Of a stretch of 64,000 nucleotides of DNA, positions 8,534 through 19,287 are shown one piece after another. Within the stretch, counting starts at the first letter, position 1, and each line of letters opens with the position of its first letter. Below the pieces are notes generated by a model. The model ran no database searches. It was not told where the DNA came from and saw nothing but the letters and a program-made list of their open reading frames with translations. Position numbers and translations under genes: made by a program. Source of the stretch: Shewanella phaeophyticola (GTDB lineage Bacteria > Pseudomonadota > Gammaproteobacteria > Enterobacterales > Shewanellaceae); the NCBI RefSeq assembly GCF_025398315.1, contig NZ_JAODOQ010000001.1, forward strand, positions 4,278,001 to 4,342,000, in the 5' to 3' direction.

Positions 8534-11500
8534 ATGGCCTTTAATACTAATAAATTTAATGAAGATAGCCGAGTAAAAATCCCTGCAATTCTGCATCTAA
8601 TGCGTCTAGGTTATAAGTACCTGTCACTTAAAGGGCAAAGCTGGGATCTCGACACTAATATCTTCCCTGACGTATTCAAAACCGCTATCGGCAAAATTAA
8701 CCCTGATATTGAAGATGCAGAAGCGGGGCGCTTGTTAGAAGATGTAAAACTACTGCTTGATAACGAAGACTTAGGCAAAGCCTTCTTTGAGCGCCTGTCA
8801 GAGCGTTCAAATACTAAGCTGATCGATTTTGAAAACTTCAATAACAATACCTTCCATGTTGTTACCGAGCTAACGTGTCAAAACGGCGATGAAGAGTTCC
8901 GCCCAGATATCACATTGCTTATCAATGGGATGCCGTTGGTGTTTATCGAGGTGAAAAAGCCCAATAACCGCGAGGGTATTTTGGCTGAGCGTGACCGCAT
9001 CAATAAACGCTTTCAAAACCCTAAGTTCAAGCGCTTTGCCAATATCACCCAGTTTATGGTCTTCTCCAATAATATGGAGTACGACGACGGCAATCCTGAA
9101 CCTGTAGAAGGTGCCTTCTACGCCAGTAGTTCTTACCATAAACCGGTATTTAACTATTTCCGCGAAGAAGAAATCTTAAACTTAACCGCCTTGCTGAAGC
9201 CGGTATCGGATGATGACGAGCTAAAAGTCTTAAAAGATAATAATCTGGAAGTTATCCGTAGTAACCCAGAATTTCAAACCAATAAGCAACCCGAGCGCCC
9301 AACCAACCGCATTTGTACCTCTTTACTCAGCCGTGAGCGCTTAGCCTTTATTTTGCGTTACGCCTTGGCGTATGTGTCCGAGTCAGACGGACTACAAAAA
9401 CACATCATGCGTTACCCGCAGTTATTTGCTACCAAAGCTATTGAGCAAAAGCTCAGCGAAGGTGTTAAAAAAGGTATTATTTGGCACACCCAAGGCAGTG
9501 GAAAAACCGCCCTAACGTTTTACAACGTACGCTTTTTAACCGACTACTTCCAAAAGCAGCAGGTCATCCCTAAGTTTTACTTTATTGTTGACCGCCTAGA
9601 CCTACTGCAACAAGCGCAACGCGAATTTACCGCCCGTGGTTTAACCGTGCACACCATCAACTCACGGGATGCCTTTACCCGTGACATTAAAGCCACGCAG
9701 GTGATCCATAACCATTCTGGCAAGCCAGAAATTACCGTGGTAAACATTCAAAAATTTCAAGACGACCCAGATGTAGTCAGCACCAAAGACTACAACGTCA
9801 CGATACAACGAGTGTACTTTTTAGACGAAGTACATCGTAGTTACAACCCCAAAGGTAGCTTTTTAGCCAACTTAAGCCAGTCAGACACCAAAGCTATTAA
9901 AATTGGCCTAACTGGCACGCCGCTATTGGGGGATGACTACAACTCACGCGCCTTGTTTGGTGATTACATTCACAAGTACTACTACAACGCGTCCATTGCC
10001 GACGGCTACACCTTGCGGCTCATTCGTGAGGAGATCAGCACACAATACAAAATTGAACTGCAAAAAGCCCTCGAAGAAGCCGAAGTGAAAATGGGCGATG
10101 TGGATCGCAAGCTGATTTACGCCCACCCAAGCTTTGTTGAACCCATGCTGACTTACATCGTAAACGACTTTGAAAAAAGCCGTGGCGCATTAAACGATAC
10201 AACCATTGGTGGCATGGTCATTTGCGACAGCTCAGATCAAGCCAAGCAGATGTTTGACATTTTTAATGGCGTTTATGCTGAAACGCCTATACTGCCGCAA
10301 ACACCCAATTCAAATAGCCAGCTACTCGAAGTCGCTGAGCCTGCGCCAACCAGTTATGCCGAGTCGGTTAAACAAGCGCAAAAGGTAAAAAACGCCGCCC
10401 TAATCCTGCACGACATCGGCACCAAAGAAGAACGCAAAAACTGGGTAGAAGACTTCAAAGCAGGCAAAATCGACTTTTTGTTTGTGTACAACATGCTACT
10501 CACCGGTTTTGACGCCAAGCGCCTGAAAAAGCTTTACCTTGGTCGGGTGATCCGCAAGCACAACCTGCTACAAGCGCTCACCCGGGTAAACCGCACTTAC
10601 AAAGATTTCCGCTACGGTTATGTGGTCGATTTTGCCGATATACGTAAAGAGTTTGATGCCACCAACAAAGCCTATTTCGACGAATTACAGTCAGAATTGG
10701 GCGATGAAATGGAGCACTACTCGCACCTGTTTAAATCGCAGGAAGAGATCAAACAAGAGATCGAGCATATCAAAGACGTACTGTTCCGTTTTGATACCGA
10801 CAACATGGAAGAGTTCTGCAATCAAATCAGCCAAATACAAGATCGCGACACCGTACTGGCGCTCAAAAAAGCCTTAGCCGATGCTCGCAGCTTGTATAAC
10901 TTGATCCGTTTGCAAGGCGAGTATGACTTTCTCGATGAACTGGATTTTGCCAAGCTCAATGTGTTGTATCGTGAAACCAGTAATCACTTGGACTTACTCA
11001 ATCTCAAAAACGACTTAGAAAGCGGCGAAGACACCAGTAACCTGCTCAACCGCGCCTTAGAAGACGTAATTTTCAAGTTTGTAAAAATCGGCGAAGAAGA
11101 GCTGGTTCTGGCCGACAAACTGAAAAACACCCTGCGCCAAACCCGCGAAGCTCTGGCCAGCAATTTTGACCAGCAAGACCCGCAGTTTATCAGCTTAAAA
11201 GAAGAGTTAGAGCGCCTGTTTAAGAAGAAAAACTTAAGCGAAGTTACTCAAGATGAAATGAATGCTAATATCGACGCTCTGAATAAAATTCATGACCGCG
11301 TCAAAGAGCTCAACCGCCAAAACAACCAGCTAAGGCAAAAGTACCTAGGCGATGCCAAATACACCCGTATTCACAAGCGCTTGCAAGAGCGCCAGCAAAG
11401 CCAAAGCGACATCAGCGAATCGGAGCGTAAAATCTTTGAAGCCTTAGCAGGCGTAAAACAAGATGCCGACGAGCAAGTGCTCAATAACAGCCAAGTGCTC

Positions 11501-11662
11501 GATAACGAAAGCTACTTTGAACGCCAAATGATGCCGCTGGTCATTGGTCGCTTTATGAAAGAGCAGCAAATCAAACTCAACGCCGACGCCTCACGTTATA
11601 TCAATCACCTCGTCGTCGCGGAATACTTAAAAGAATTTAATACCGGCAGCCAAGCGTGGTAA
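8534..11662 (+). CDS. hsdR: Type I restriction enzyme subunit R (HsdR)
   Basis: HsdR is the translocase-nuclease of a type I restriction-modification complex. The 1042-aa protein has an N-terminal nuclease domain with D125 (FRPDITLL) and E139/K141 (FIEVKKP). It then has an SF2 helicase core with Walker A GSGKT (321-325) and DEVH (431-434), followed by the motif KIGLTGTPLL and the late motif LLQALTRVNRTY. A long C-terminal helical region mediates subunit contacts. Base composition is visibly richer in GC than the tns genes and the cargo that follows, suggesting separate acquisition. It lies 12 bp after tnsC with only a weak ribosome site (GGAATG). hsdM follows after 50 bp. Confidence 0.95.
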   Translation: MAFNTNKFNEDSRVKIPAILHLMRLGYKYLSLKGQSWDLDTNIFPDVFKTAIGKINPDIEDAEAGRLLEDVKLLLDNEDLGKAFFERLSERSNTKLIDFENFNNNTFHVVTELTCQNGDEEFRPDITLLINGMPLVFIEVKKPNNREGILAERDRINKRFQNPKFKRFANITQFMVFSNNMEYDDGNPEPVEGAFYASSSYHKPVFNYFREEEILNLTALLKPVSDDDELKVLKDNNLEVIRSNPEFQTNKQPERPTNRICTSLLSRERLAFILRYALAYVSESDGLQKHIMRYPQLFATKAIEQKLSEGVKKGIIWHTQGSGKTALTFYNVRFLTDYFQKQQVIPKFYFIVDRLDLLQQAQREFTARGLTVHTINSRDAFTRDIKATQVIHNHSGKPEITVVNIQKFQDDPDVVSTKDYNVTIQRVYFLDEVHRSYNPKGSFLANLSQSDTKAIKIGLTGTPLLGDDYNSRALFGDYIHKYYYNASIADGYTLRLIREEISTQYKIELQKALEEAEVKMGDVDRKLIYAHPSFVEPMLTYIVNDFEKSRGALNDTTIGGMVICDSSDQAKQMFDIFNGVYAETPILPQTPNSNSQLLEVAEPAPTSYAESVKQAQKVKNAALILHDIGTKEERKNWVEDFKAGKIDFLFVYNMLLTGFDAKRLKKLYLGRVIRKHNLLQALTRVNRTYKDFRYGYVVDFADIRKEFDATNKAYFDELQSELGDEMEHYSHLFKSQEEIKQEIEHIKDVLFRFDTDNMEEFCNQISQIQDRDTVLALKKALADARSLYNLIRLQGEYDFLDELDFAKLNVLYRETSNHLDLLNLKNDLESGEDTSNLLNRALEDVIFKFVKIGEEELVLADKLKNTLRQTREALASNFDQQDPQFISLKEELERLFKKKNLSEVTQDEMNANIDALNKIHDRVKELNRQNNQLRQKYLGDAKYTRIHKRLQERQQSQSDISESERKIFEALAGVKQDADEQVLNNSQVLDNESYFERQMMPLVIGRFMKEQQIKLNADASRYINHLVVAEYLKEFNTGSQAW

Positions 11663-11712
11663 TGCGGGTAACACTGATTAGGAAGTAAAAACACAATGGT
11701 AAGGCTTTTTAT

Positions 11713-13358
11713 ATGGTAGAGCAGGAATTTCAGCAAAAAACCAAAACCTTAATTGATAGCTTAAAAAGCATCTGTGCCAACTATGGTTTAGGTAACGACG
11801 GCAACGAATTTAAAATCATTACTCAAACGTTTTTGTACAAGTTTTTAAACGACAAGTTCGCCTTTGAAGCGAAAAAGCTCGACGACAACATCGCCAAAGC
11901 CGACAAGTGGGAAGAAGCCCTCGCAGCCATGTCAGAAGACGACCTCGACATGCTGCAATTGCAAATGGGTGGCGATACCGCACGATTAAAACCGCAGCAC
12001 TTTATTAGCTACCTATTTAGCCAACAAAACGCGCCGGACTTTGCCAAGCTGTTTGACGATACCTTAATCGACATTGCCATTACCAATAATGATGTGTTCG
12101 CGGTTAAAACCGATGGTGGTGCAAAAGTGGTGCTGTTCGACCGCATCAGCCAATACATTGCCGACGACTCAAAGCGCGATGCTTTCTGCCGCGCCATTAT
12201 CAACAAACTGGTGGAATTCAGTTTTGAGCGTATCTTCACGCAAAAATTCGACTTCTACGCCACCATTTTTGAATACCTGATCAAAGACTACAACAGCAAC
12301 TCGGGCGGTAAATACGCCGAATATTTTACCCCCCATGCGGTAGCACGCATTATGGCGGAAATTTTAGTGCCACAAGATCAGCGCGGCACAGTACGCAATG
12401 TGAGTTGTTACGACCCATCGGCAGGTTCGGGCACGCTATTGATGAATGTCGCCCATGCCATTGGTGAAAACCGCTGTAGTATTTATACCCAAGATATTTC
12501 GCAGAAATCTTCTAACTTGTTACGTTTAAACCTAATCTTAAATAACTTAGTGCACTCAATCCCGAATGTGATCCAAGGTAACACCGTGCTTCATCCCTAT
12601 CATGTAGAGAGCACTAAGGATGGCAAAGAGCTAAAACGCTTTGATTACATTGTCTCTAACCCGCCATTTAAGCTCGATTTCAGCGACTTCCGCGATGAGC
12701 TCGACAGCAAAGAAAACAAAGAACGCTTCTTTGCGGGTATTCCCAAGATCAAGCCAAAAGACAAAGACAAGATGGAAATTTACCAATTGTTTTTGCAACA
12801 CATCATTGCCTCACTCAAACCAAGCGGCAAAGCGGCAGTCGTAGTGCCAACGGGCTTTATCACTGCGCAATCCGGTATCGACAAAAAAATCCGTGAGCAC
12901 TTGGTAAAAAACAAAATGCTCGCGGGTGTCGTTTCTATGCCTTCCAATATTTTTGCCACCACAGGCACTAACGTATCCATTTTGTTTATCGACGCCAGCA
13001 ACGATGGCGATGTGGTACTGGTGGATGCCTCAAACTTGGGCGAAAAAGTCAAAGACGGTAAAAACCAAAAAACCGTATTAACACCAGCAGAAGAGCAGAA
13101 AATTATAGATGTGTTTAACGCTAAAGAAGCAGTAGACGATTTTTCTGTTGCGATCAGTTATGACGATATCGAAGCGAAAAACTACTCATTAAGTGCGGCC
13201 AGTACTTTGATGTCAAAATCGAATATGTCGATATCACCCCAGAACAGTTTTCCGGAAAGATGCAGGCCTTTACCAGCAACTTAGATAGTCTATTCAGCCA
13301 GTCTCGTGATCTAGAAGCTGAGATTAAAAAGCAGTTGGCGGGGTTGAAGTATGAGTAG
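11713..13358 (+). CDS. hsdM: Type I RM DNA methyltransferase subunit M, frameshifted near the 3' end
   Basis: HsdM methylates adenine in the host recognition site and with HsdS forms the protective enzyme. The N-terminal helical domain is followed by the N6-adenine methylase core with motif I DPSAGSGTLL (from D234) and the catalytic NPPF (316-319). The uninterrupted frame stops at 13284. Adding one base at about 13197 (GCGGCC read as GCGGGCC) restores a continuation through EQFSGKMQAF to a TAG at 13356-13358, overlapping the hsdS ATG by 8 bp, the usual coupling. About 50 C-terminal residues are therefore displaced. This is either a real inactivating deletion or a sequencing error; the core is intact. 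Confidence 0.88.
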
Positions 13359-14556
13359 CCAGTTTAATACATATCAATTAGGTGAAGTTGCTGAAATTAT
13401 TGCTGGAGGCGATAAGCCGAAAGTATTTAGCCTAGACAAAAAAGCATCAGTCCGTGTACCTGTACTTGCAAACGCAGAAAAAAATAATGGTTTGATGGGA
13501 TTTACGGATAACGCAAGAATCTTTGAACCTGCTGTGACTGTCGCAGCAAGGGGATCAAATGTAGGATTTGTTGCAGTTAGAAAAGAACCATTTTTCCCTG
13601 TAGTCAGATTGCTGTCTTTAATACCGAAAAAAGATCGTTTAAACGTTGACTATCTTTTTTATAACCTGAAGCAGAATCGAAAAACAGGCACTGGCTCTGG
13701 ACAGCCTCAAATTACCATTCCAGATATCTCTAGCAAAACGATTTCTTTGCCACCTATTTCCGTTCAGCAAAAAGTAGCTGAAGTTCTTTCGGTATTAGAC
13801 CAAAAAATCGAACTCAATAACCGCATCAACGCCGAGCTGGAAGCAATGGCCAAAACCCTGTACGACTATTGGTTTGTGCAGTTCGACTTCCCCGACGACT
13901 CACCACAAGGCCAACCCTACAAAACCTCCGGCGGCAAAATGGTCTACAACCCAACCCTAAAACGTGAAATACCGGCGGGGTGGGAAGATTCTACGATAGG
14001 TGAAATTGAACCCAATATTGTTACAGGGAAAACACCTTCGAAAGATAGTTCTGAGTATTTTGGCGGTAATGTACCATTTATCACAATTGGTGATATTCGA
14101 GGGAATACATATATCGTTTCCACCGAAGAAACACTTACAGCTAGTGGCGCGGCAACCCAGAAAAACAAATTTTTGCCAGAGGATAGTATTTGTGTAACCT
14201 GTATAGCCAGCCCTGGTTTAGTTGGTTTTGTGACCACACCGGCACAAACAAATCAGCAAATTAATTCTGTAGTTTGTAGTAATGAGATCAATAAATATTA
14301 TTTGTATTTTGCTATTAAAGGGTACTTTGAGGGGGCAAAAGCTAAGACTGGTAACACTTTCTCAAATATGAATAAAGGTGACTTTAGTGCAATTGTAATT
14401 CTGAAACCATCAGATCAAGCATTGCGGGACTATCATCAGAAAGCTTACCCATTATTCGAAAAGATAAAGCTCAAGTCATTGGAAAATAAACAATTGGTTG
14501 AGCTTCGAGACTGGCTTCTCCCTATGCTAATGAACGGCCAAGTAACAGTAAAATAA
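13351..14556 (+). CDS. hsdS: Type I RM specificity subunit S (HsdS)
   Basis: HsdS carries two target-recognition domains that each read half of a bipartite DNA site. The 401-aa chain shows TRD1 at about residues 1-135, a central conserved helix (LDQKIELNNRINAELEAMAK, about 150-170), then TRD2 from about 200 (GWEDSTIGEI) to 375 and a distal conserved region ending in LRDWLLPMLMNGQV. This is the normal HsdS plan. The TRD segments are more AT-rich than the conserved spacer, consistent with exchange of recognition modules. The ATG overlaps the restored end of hsdM. The recognised DNA sequence cannot be predicted. Confidence 0.93.
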   Translation: MSSQFNTYQLGEVAEIIAGGDKPKVFSLDKKASVRVPVLANAEKNNGLMGFTDNARIFEPAVTVAARGSNVGFVAVRKEPFFPVVRLLSLIPKKDRLNVDYLFYNLKQNRKTGTGSGQPQITIPDISSKTISLPPISVQQKVAEVLSVLDQKIELNNRINAELEAMAKTLYDYWFVQFDFPDDSPQGQPYKTSGGKMVYNPTLKREIPAGWEDSTIGEIEPNIVTGKTPSKDSSEYFGGNVPFITIGDIRGNTYIVSTEETLTASGAATQKNKFLPEDSICVTCIASPGLVGFVTTPAQTNQQINSVVCSNEINKYYLYFAIKGYFEGAKAKTGNTFSNMNKGDFSAIVILKPSDQALRDYHQKAYPLFEKIKLKSLENKQLVELRDWLLPMLMNGQVTVK

Positions 14557-14568
14557 GGAATACTGGCG

Positions 14569-15947
14569 ATGACAATAAGCCAAATTGAGATAAGGAACAT
14601 CAAAGGCATTTCAAATGAATGCTTTAAGGTGCAATTAAAAGCCTTTAAACCCAACCTTTTAGTTGCGCCAAATGGCTTTGGCAAAAGCTCAATCGCTACC
14701 GCCTTTTCATCTATGAATTCCAAGCGAATAGATCTCGCGGAGAACGACCAACATAAAGGGAACGATACGCTTGCACCTGAGCTGAGCATTACTATTGACG
14801 GACAGAAGTTTACTGCTGACATAACCCAAAATCAGATTCGACAACAGTTTGATGTGTTAGTGGTAAATAGTGGACTGACTCCTAAAGCGAAGAAAAACTA
14901 CGGTCGAAATCCATCCGTTAGCCTTGAAATCAAGCCAATAACAATTTGCAAAATTCCCCCGAAAGCAGAATTTTCCTATAAACCAACTGCTGCTAAAGCC
15001 AACTTTGGTCAAAACGGAAAGATTCTGACCAACATCTCAGATCTATTAAAAGACTCAAGACTTTTGGATGCGATTCAGGGCGTCGATTTATCAAAATTCC
15101 CCCAGGTTCGCATTCAGACAGCAGTTAAAGCCATAGTCGACAAGGTGAACCAACAGAATGGAAGTGCAGCCGTCATATCCCAATGGATATTGGATAACTG
15201 TACTCAAGAGCTCAGAGCAGTACCAATTTTAAATAGCATCTCTGAACGATTAGTCCAGTATGGTGCTGCTGATTCTGAGATTGAAGGCTTCTTCGCGGCT
15301 TACCAGATTGCCAGCATACATGTAGCCGATCCTAAAACATTTTCAGCTGCAACAGACTGGCTATACTTCGTTACAGTCAAAGCTCATTATCAAGACTTGC
15401 TGGCCAACTTTAAAAGCTCTACTTGGCAATGGGCTAAAGTTGAAGAAACCAAAAAAAGAAAGAGCTGGTTATCAACTTCCCCAAAGCCCACCAATTATCG
15501 AACGGACAGCGAGACATCATCACGCTTGTGGTTCAGCTCCATAAAACCTTATACGAGGGCAGCAAGAAACCGCTCATATTGGTCATCGATGAGGTATTTG
15601 ATTACTTGGATGACGCTAATCTAGTAGCCTTCCAATACTACGTCACTTCAATTATTGAAGAATACAAAGCACGTAACCAAGTAATTTATCCATTAATACT
15701 GACACACCTTGACCCCGGCGTATTCTTTGATTTCTGCTTTAACAAACATAAAATTCAGATTAATTACCTACTGTCTAAACCCATTGGCAAGTCTAAGGAT
15801 ATTTTGAGGTTAGTAGAGTTCAGAGATTCCGAACAGTATGAAGGTATGATCCGACCGATTAGGGATTTCCTCGATAAGCACTGGTTTCATTTTCATCCTG
15901 ATGCACATGAGATAACAGATGAATGGCACCAGTTTTCTGCCCTATGA
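14569..15947 (+). CDS. ABC/SMC-type AAA ATPase of the RM locus, split by a frameshift at A7
   Basis: The first segment (14569 to 15624) begins with a RecF/SMC-like N-terminus and Walker A APNGFGKSS at about residues 34-42. The second segment, in another frame, supplies the signature-like LSNGQRDIITLV and Walker B PLILVIDEVFDYLDD, so the two belong to one ATPase. The break is at a run of seven A (15451-15457): eight A would join KKK to ELVINFPKAHQLS without interruption. It starts 12 bp after hsdS, so it is probably an accessory defence ATPase of this locus. Its precise family is not recognised. Alternatives to mutation are transcriptional slippage on the A-run or a homopolymer sequencing error. 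Confidence 0.7.
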
Positions 15948-16320
15948 ATGGAAAAGTTCTGTTTCATTCAAAGATTATGTCAATGATGAGCTTAACAGGT
16001 ATCTGACCAGCAAAAACTATGATGCTGTCGCAGTTTGCTTCGCCGTACGGATTGCTATCGAGCACCATGTTTACTTCCTCTTGTCCGATACTGATGGGCA
16101 AGAAAAATTTATTGCGGAACATGGAACGTCCAACAAACTTGAAGTTGCTTCTAACGTTGGAATTGATATTCCTGAAAGCTATTTCTTACTTGGCATAATC
16201 TACAACACCAATTTACATTGGAATCAGGGGCGTGATTACGTATCTCCGCTAGTGTCCAAACTAATCCACCCAACAATTAGACAGTTAATTGCACATGTCG
16301 CATCGGCAGTGAATAGCTAG
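15919..16320 (+). CDS. Unrecognised 133-aa protein overlapping the ATPase end
   Basis: This frame overlaps the end of the ATPase by 29 bp and lies in the same frame as the first ATPase segment. It may be the real C-terminus of the ATPase after a second frame change, or a small translationally coupled partner. It contains a helical stretch (NELNRYL-like, then AVCFAVRIAIEHHVYFLL) and no enzymatic motif that I recognise. The sequence has normal coding character with no rare start. Function is unknown. Its position places it with the RM-associated ATPase rather than with the downstream CHAT operon. Confidence 0.55.
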   Translation: MNGTSFLPYEWKSSVSFKDYVNDELNRYLTSKNYDAVAVCFAVRIAIEHHVYFLLSDTDGQEKFIAEHGTSNKLEVASNVGIDIPESYFLLGIIYNTNLHWNQGRDYVSPLVSKLIHPTIRQLIAHVASAVNS

Positions 16321-16353
16321 ATTTGTGGTAAATATAGATTAAGGAGTATACAA

Positions 16354-16576
16354 AATGGCTAAAGACTTAACCGCATCATCACATGACCGTCAAAATATTA
16401 TTAACAACCGCTTCGCCTTGCAACAAGCTGAGCAGCACTTAGGTTGGGGCGGTGTGACCTTTGAAGGTGAGACAGTATTCACCAAGGCTCAGGTGGTTAC
16501 CTGTACGTGGTCGCAGACGCAAAGATAGAGCGTTACCTTACATTACCGGGAGAAGGTAAACTTTTAAATGGATGTT
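16354..16576 (+). pseudogene. Truncated RM-associated DNA-binding protein remnant
   Basis: The frame begins MAKDLTASSHDRQNIINN and continues through ALQQAEQHLGWGG and FTKAQV. I recognise this as the N-terminus of a DNA-binding protein often found inside type I RM loci, normally more than 300 aa. The open frame stops at 16528. One inserted base near 16497 would continue it as LYVVADAKIERYL, similar to the helix-turn-helix of the family, until it runs into the start of the next gene. Both a frameshift and a 3' deletion are present, so this is a relic. It marks a recombination junction between the RM block and the CHAT operon. A ribosome site (AAGGAG) precedes the ATG. Confidence 0.65.
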
Positions 16577-19287
16577 AAAGAACAAATGGATTTTGCCTAT
16601 TATGCTAGGTTACAAGACGATGTTATCAGTCAAAAAGTAAAGCCTATCTATCACCAATATATTCAAGAAGGCATAATGCTAACTGATACTGTTGATGACA
16701 AGGATTCATTAAAACAGGCGTTACGGTGTTTTGAAAAGGCCTTAGCCTTGGCGTCTAAAAATGACTATACCAAAGCTTCTGCTTGCCATGAGTTAGGAGT
16801 GTTTTATTTTACTCATTTTGCGCACTTACCTGGTGCTCCTAATTCAAATTTAAATAAAGCCGTTTCATTCTTTTCTCGTGCAATTGAAAGCAAGCAACGA
16901 CAACAATTTCCAGACAAACATGCCTCGAGCTTATCTCAGTTAGCGGCAACATATCGAAGAGCTGCCAATGAGCATCTATGGCACCTTAGTAAGCAAGAAA
17001 GTCTAATAAAATCTCAGCAGCTACACGAGGCGGCGTTAAGAGTGTTAGATGGCGATATTCCCATTTTTATTCGTTTAAACAGCCAATCAATCATATATTT
17101 TAATTTAGCTGCAACTCTACTCGATGCCGAAAAAGTTGCTGAGGCTTGTGATGCTCAAGCTAAGGCTTTCCATTGCTTCATGGGAGCTATTGAGTGGGCT
17201 CAATCAAATGTCCCATATTTAGGTTTAGAGGGCTCAATGTCCTTAAAATTTGATCAAATATTACCTATTACCTTTGCTCGGTTGAGTCACTTTTCCAACA
17301 ATGATGAGCACAAACAACTTTGTCATTTTATTGGAGAAATAGCACCGTCGTTTGGTCTTGACCCTTTAGATTTTATGAGGGTTAATCCATACGTAGATAT
17401 ATCAAACCCTATTGTTGAAATTCAAAAACTTGTAAATGAGGCAGAGAGAAACAGCACTGTTGCTAATATTGAAAAGTTATCAGTGAAAATACATTCATTA
17501 ATGACGAGTAGACAGTCTACTGAGACGGATCAAGAGTCTGATAGAGTCGGTGTTCTGATTCAACAGGCAAGTTCAGGTTTGGCTCGAATATTAGCAAAAA
17601 ATAAAGACTTTTTACGTGCATTTATCACGCTTGAAAATACCAGTGGGATGCGTTTTTGTGAGAATGCGAGCTTGTGCTGGTTTTATGCTAAAAATCCAGT
17701 GGTACAAATGTTAGTAGAAACTAAAAGAAAGTTAGGTGGTGCATATTATGGTTTGAATGAACTTGCACTTATGTCTGGTGTAGTGGACAAAGATAAATTA
17801 CATAAATATCTAACAGAAAGTGCTAATTTACTTAAATCAGCACCCCCTTAAAAATAACCAATTTTGATGAAAATGTATTCGATGATAATCAATATTCCCA
17901 AATAGTCGACATAGCGAGTAGAACCAAAGATCCTATCAACTATTTAAAAGAACAAGCCAATTTGTGCTTAGGTGATTTCAAAAAAGTGGGAGATTATATA
18001 GATAGGATGGACTCTGATTACTCCACTTCGAGACAACGTACTCAACAAATTATATTTGATAATTTAACCGAGGCCGTTCATGCACATCCCGAGCAAGTAA
18101 TCGTTAAGATAGATATTGAAGATCAATATGATGATGCTTTGATTATTGTTGTTTATCTGCAAAATAACGAAATAATTGCTAATGGTTATTCTTTCAACTT
18201 ACCCAAACATCTAATTAATAATGTTGCTGCATTTGTTGCCAATAACAAAGAGGCTAGTACAAATTGGGATTTAGACTTTATTGATTGGAAAAAGATACTT
18301 CCGGATCACTTAAGTAAAATTTCGCTGCTACCTTCATTTTTTGCTTCACATATACCTTGGATAGCAACAGGTAAAGCAGGAGAAAAGCTATATCAATTAG
18401 TTAGCGAGATAAATTGGCTACCTTCATTGATGTATTTATACGAACAAGTTAAATATTCAGATGAAAAAACTCAGTTTACTAGCTTAAGTGGTGGTGACAC
18501 GTTATTTGAAAAACTCGCGGTACAAGCCTGTTCAGAAGTTAATGTTACTCAATCTATGGATGACGTTGTTAATCAGTTAACCCACTCTAGTGTTTTTAGT
18601 TTCTATGGGCACTGCGAGCATAAACATCCAGAAAGACCTTCATTATTATTTAGAGATTATGTTATTCGAGACGTTGAGATGCGTCTAGGTGTAAGAGGGG
18701 CTGAGCGTATAGAATTGTGGGCGTGCCAAAGCGGTTCTAATATCCCACTGCACTTTTTACCTAGCCAGGTTAATGAAGCCTTCGGTATGGACATGAGGAT
18801 GCTAGAGTATGGCGCTAACACCGCAATAGGTTCTTTATGGGCAGTGCCTGAGTTAGTGACGGCGAACATTAAGGCTAAATACGATAAGCTTATTATAAGC
18901 GGTTTAGGGGCATCAGAAGCACTGCTTAGTGCTCAACGTTGGTGGGTTGAAAGTGGTGCCGATGACGAGTTAAATAAAATCACAACTATTGGTGAAAAAG
19001 AGTACCTAAAAACGCTTGGTTGCCATTATGAAAAAAACAAGCATTGAAAGCGCTTATGGGATACAGTGCTTGCTAGTAGTGCAAATAAGTCCAACTTTGA
19101 TATAAGCGTTTTGGAGGGCTCATTTAAGCATCCTTCAGCCTGGTCAGGCATGCGTTTTTGTGGTTTAAGCGAACAGCAAAATGTTTTTATTCCTAGAGTA
19201 GAGTTGTCTTCGGATCAAAAGCGGGAAATGAGTGATTTAATTTTTAAAATGAATTTAAAAGCGGGCTTTGTAAAGAATGCGAGATAG
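16568..19287 (+). CDS. TPR-like and CHAT-protease protein, interrupted by a frameshift and a TGA
   Basis: The N-terminal part (to 17851) is alpha-helical with TPR-like repeats, for example ALRCFEKALALASKNDYTKA and NLNKAVSFFSRAIESK. It ends at CCCCC (17843-17847); one more C would join it to the next frame as SAPPLKITNFDENV. The following segment, to 19047, holds a CHAT protease domain with catalytic His in FYGHC (codon 18610) and Cys in LWACQSG (codon 18724). An in-frame TGA at 19045 separates a last segment with HPSAWSGMRF, which resembles the end of CHAT domains. The inferred product is about 900 aa. TPR-CHAT proteins are known as proteases of defence systems. This heads an operon of overlapping unknown genes. 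Confidence 0.72.

Noticed and set aside
19045..19047. TGA read as selenocysteine in the CHAT gene
   Set aside because: No selenocysteine insertion hairpin is evident, the position is not catalytic, and indels nearby are a simpler explanation.
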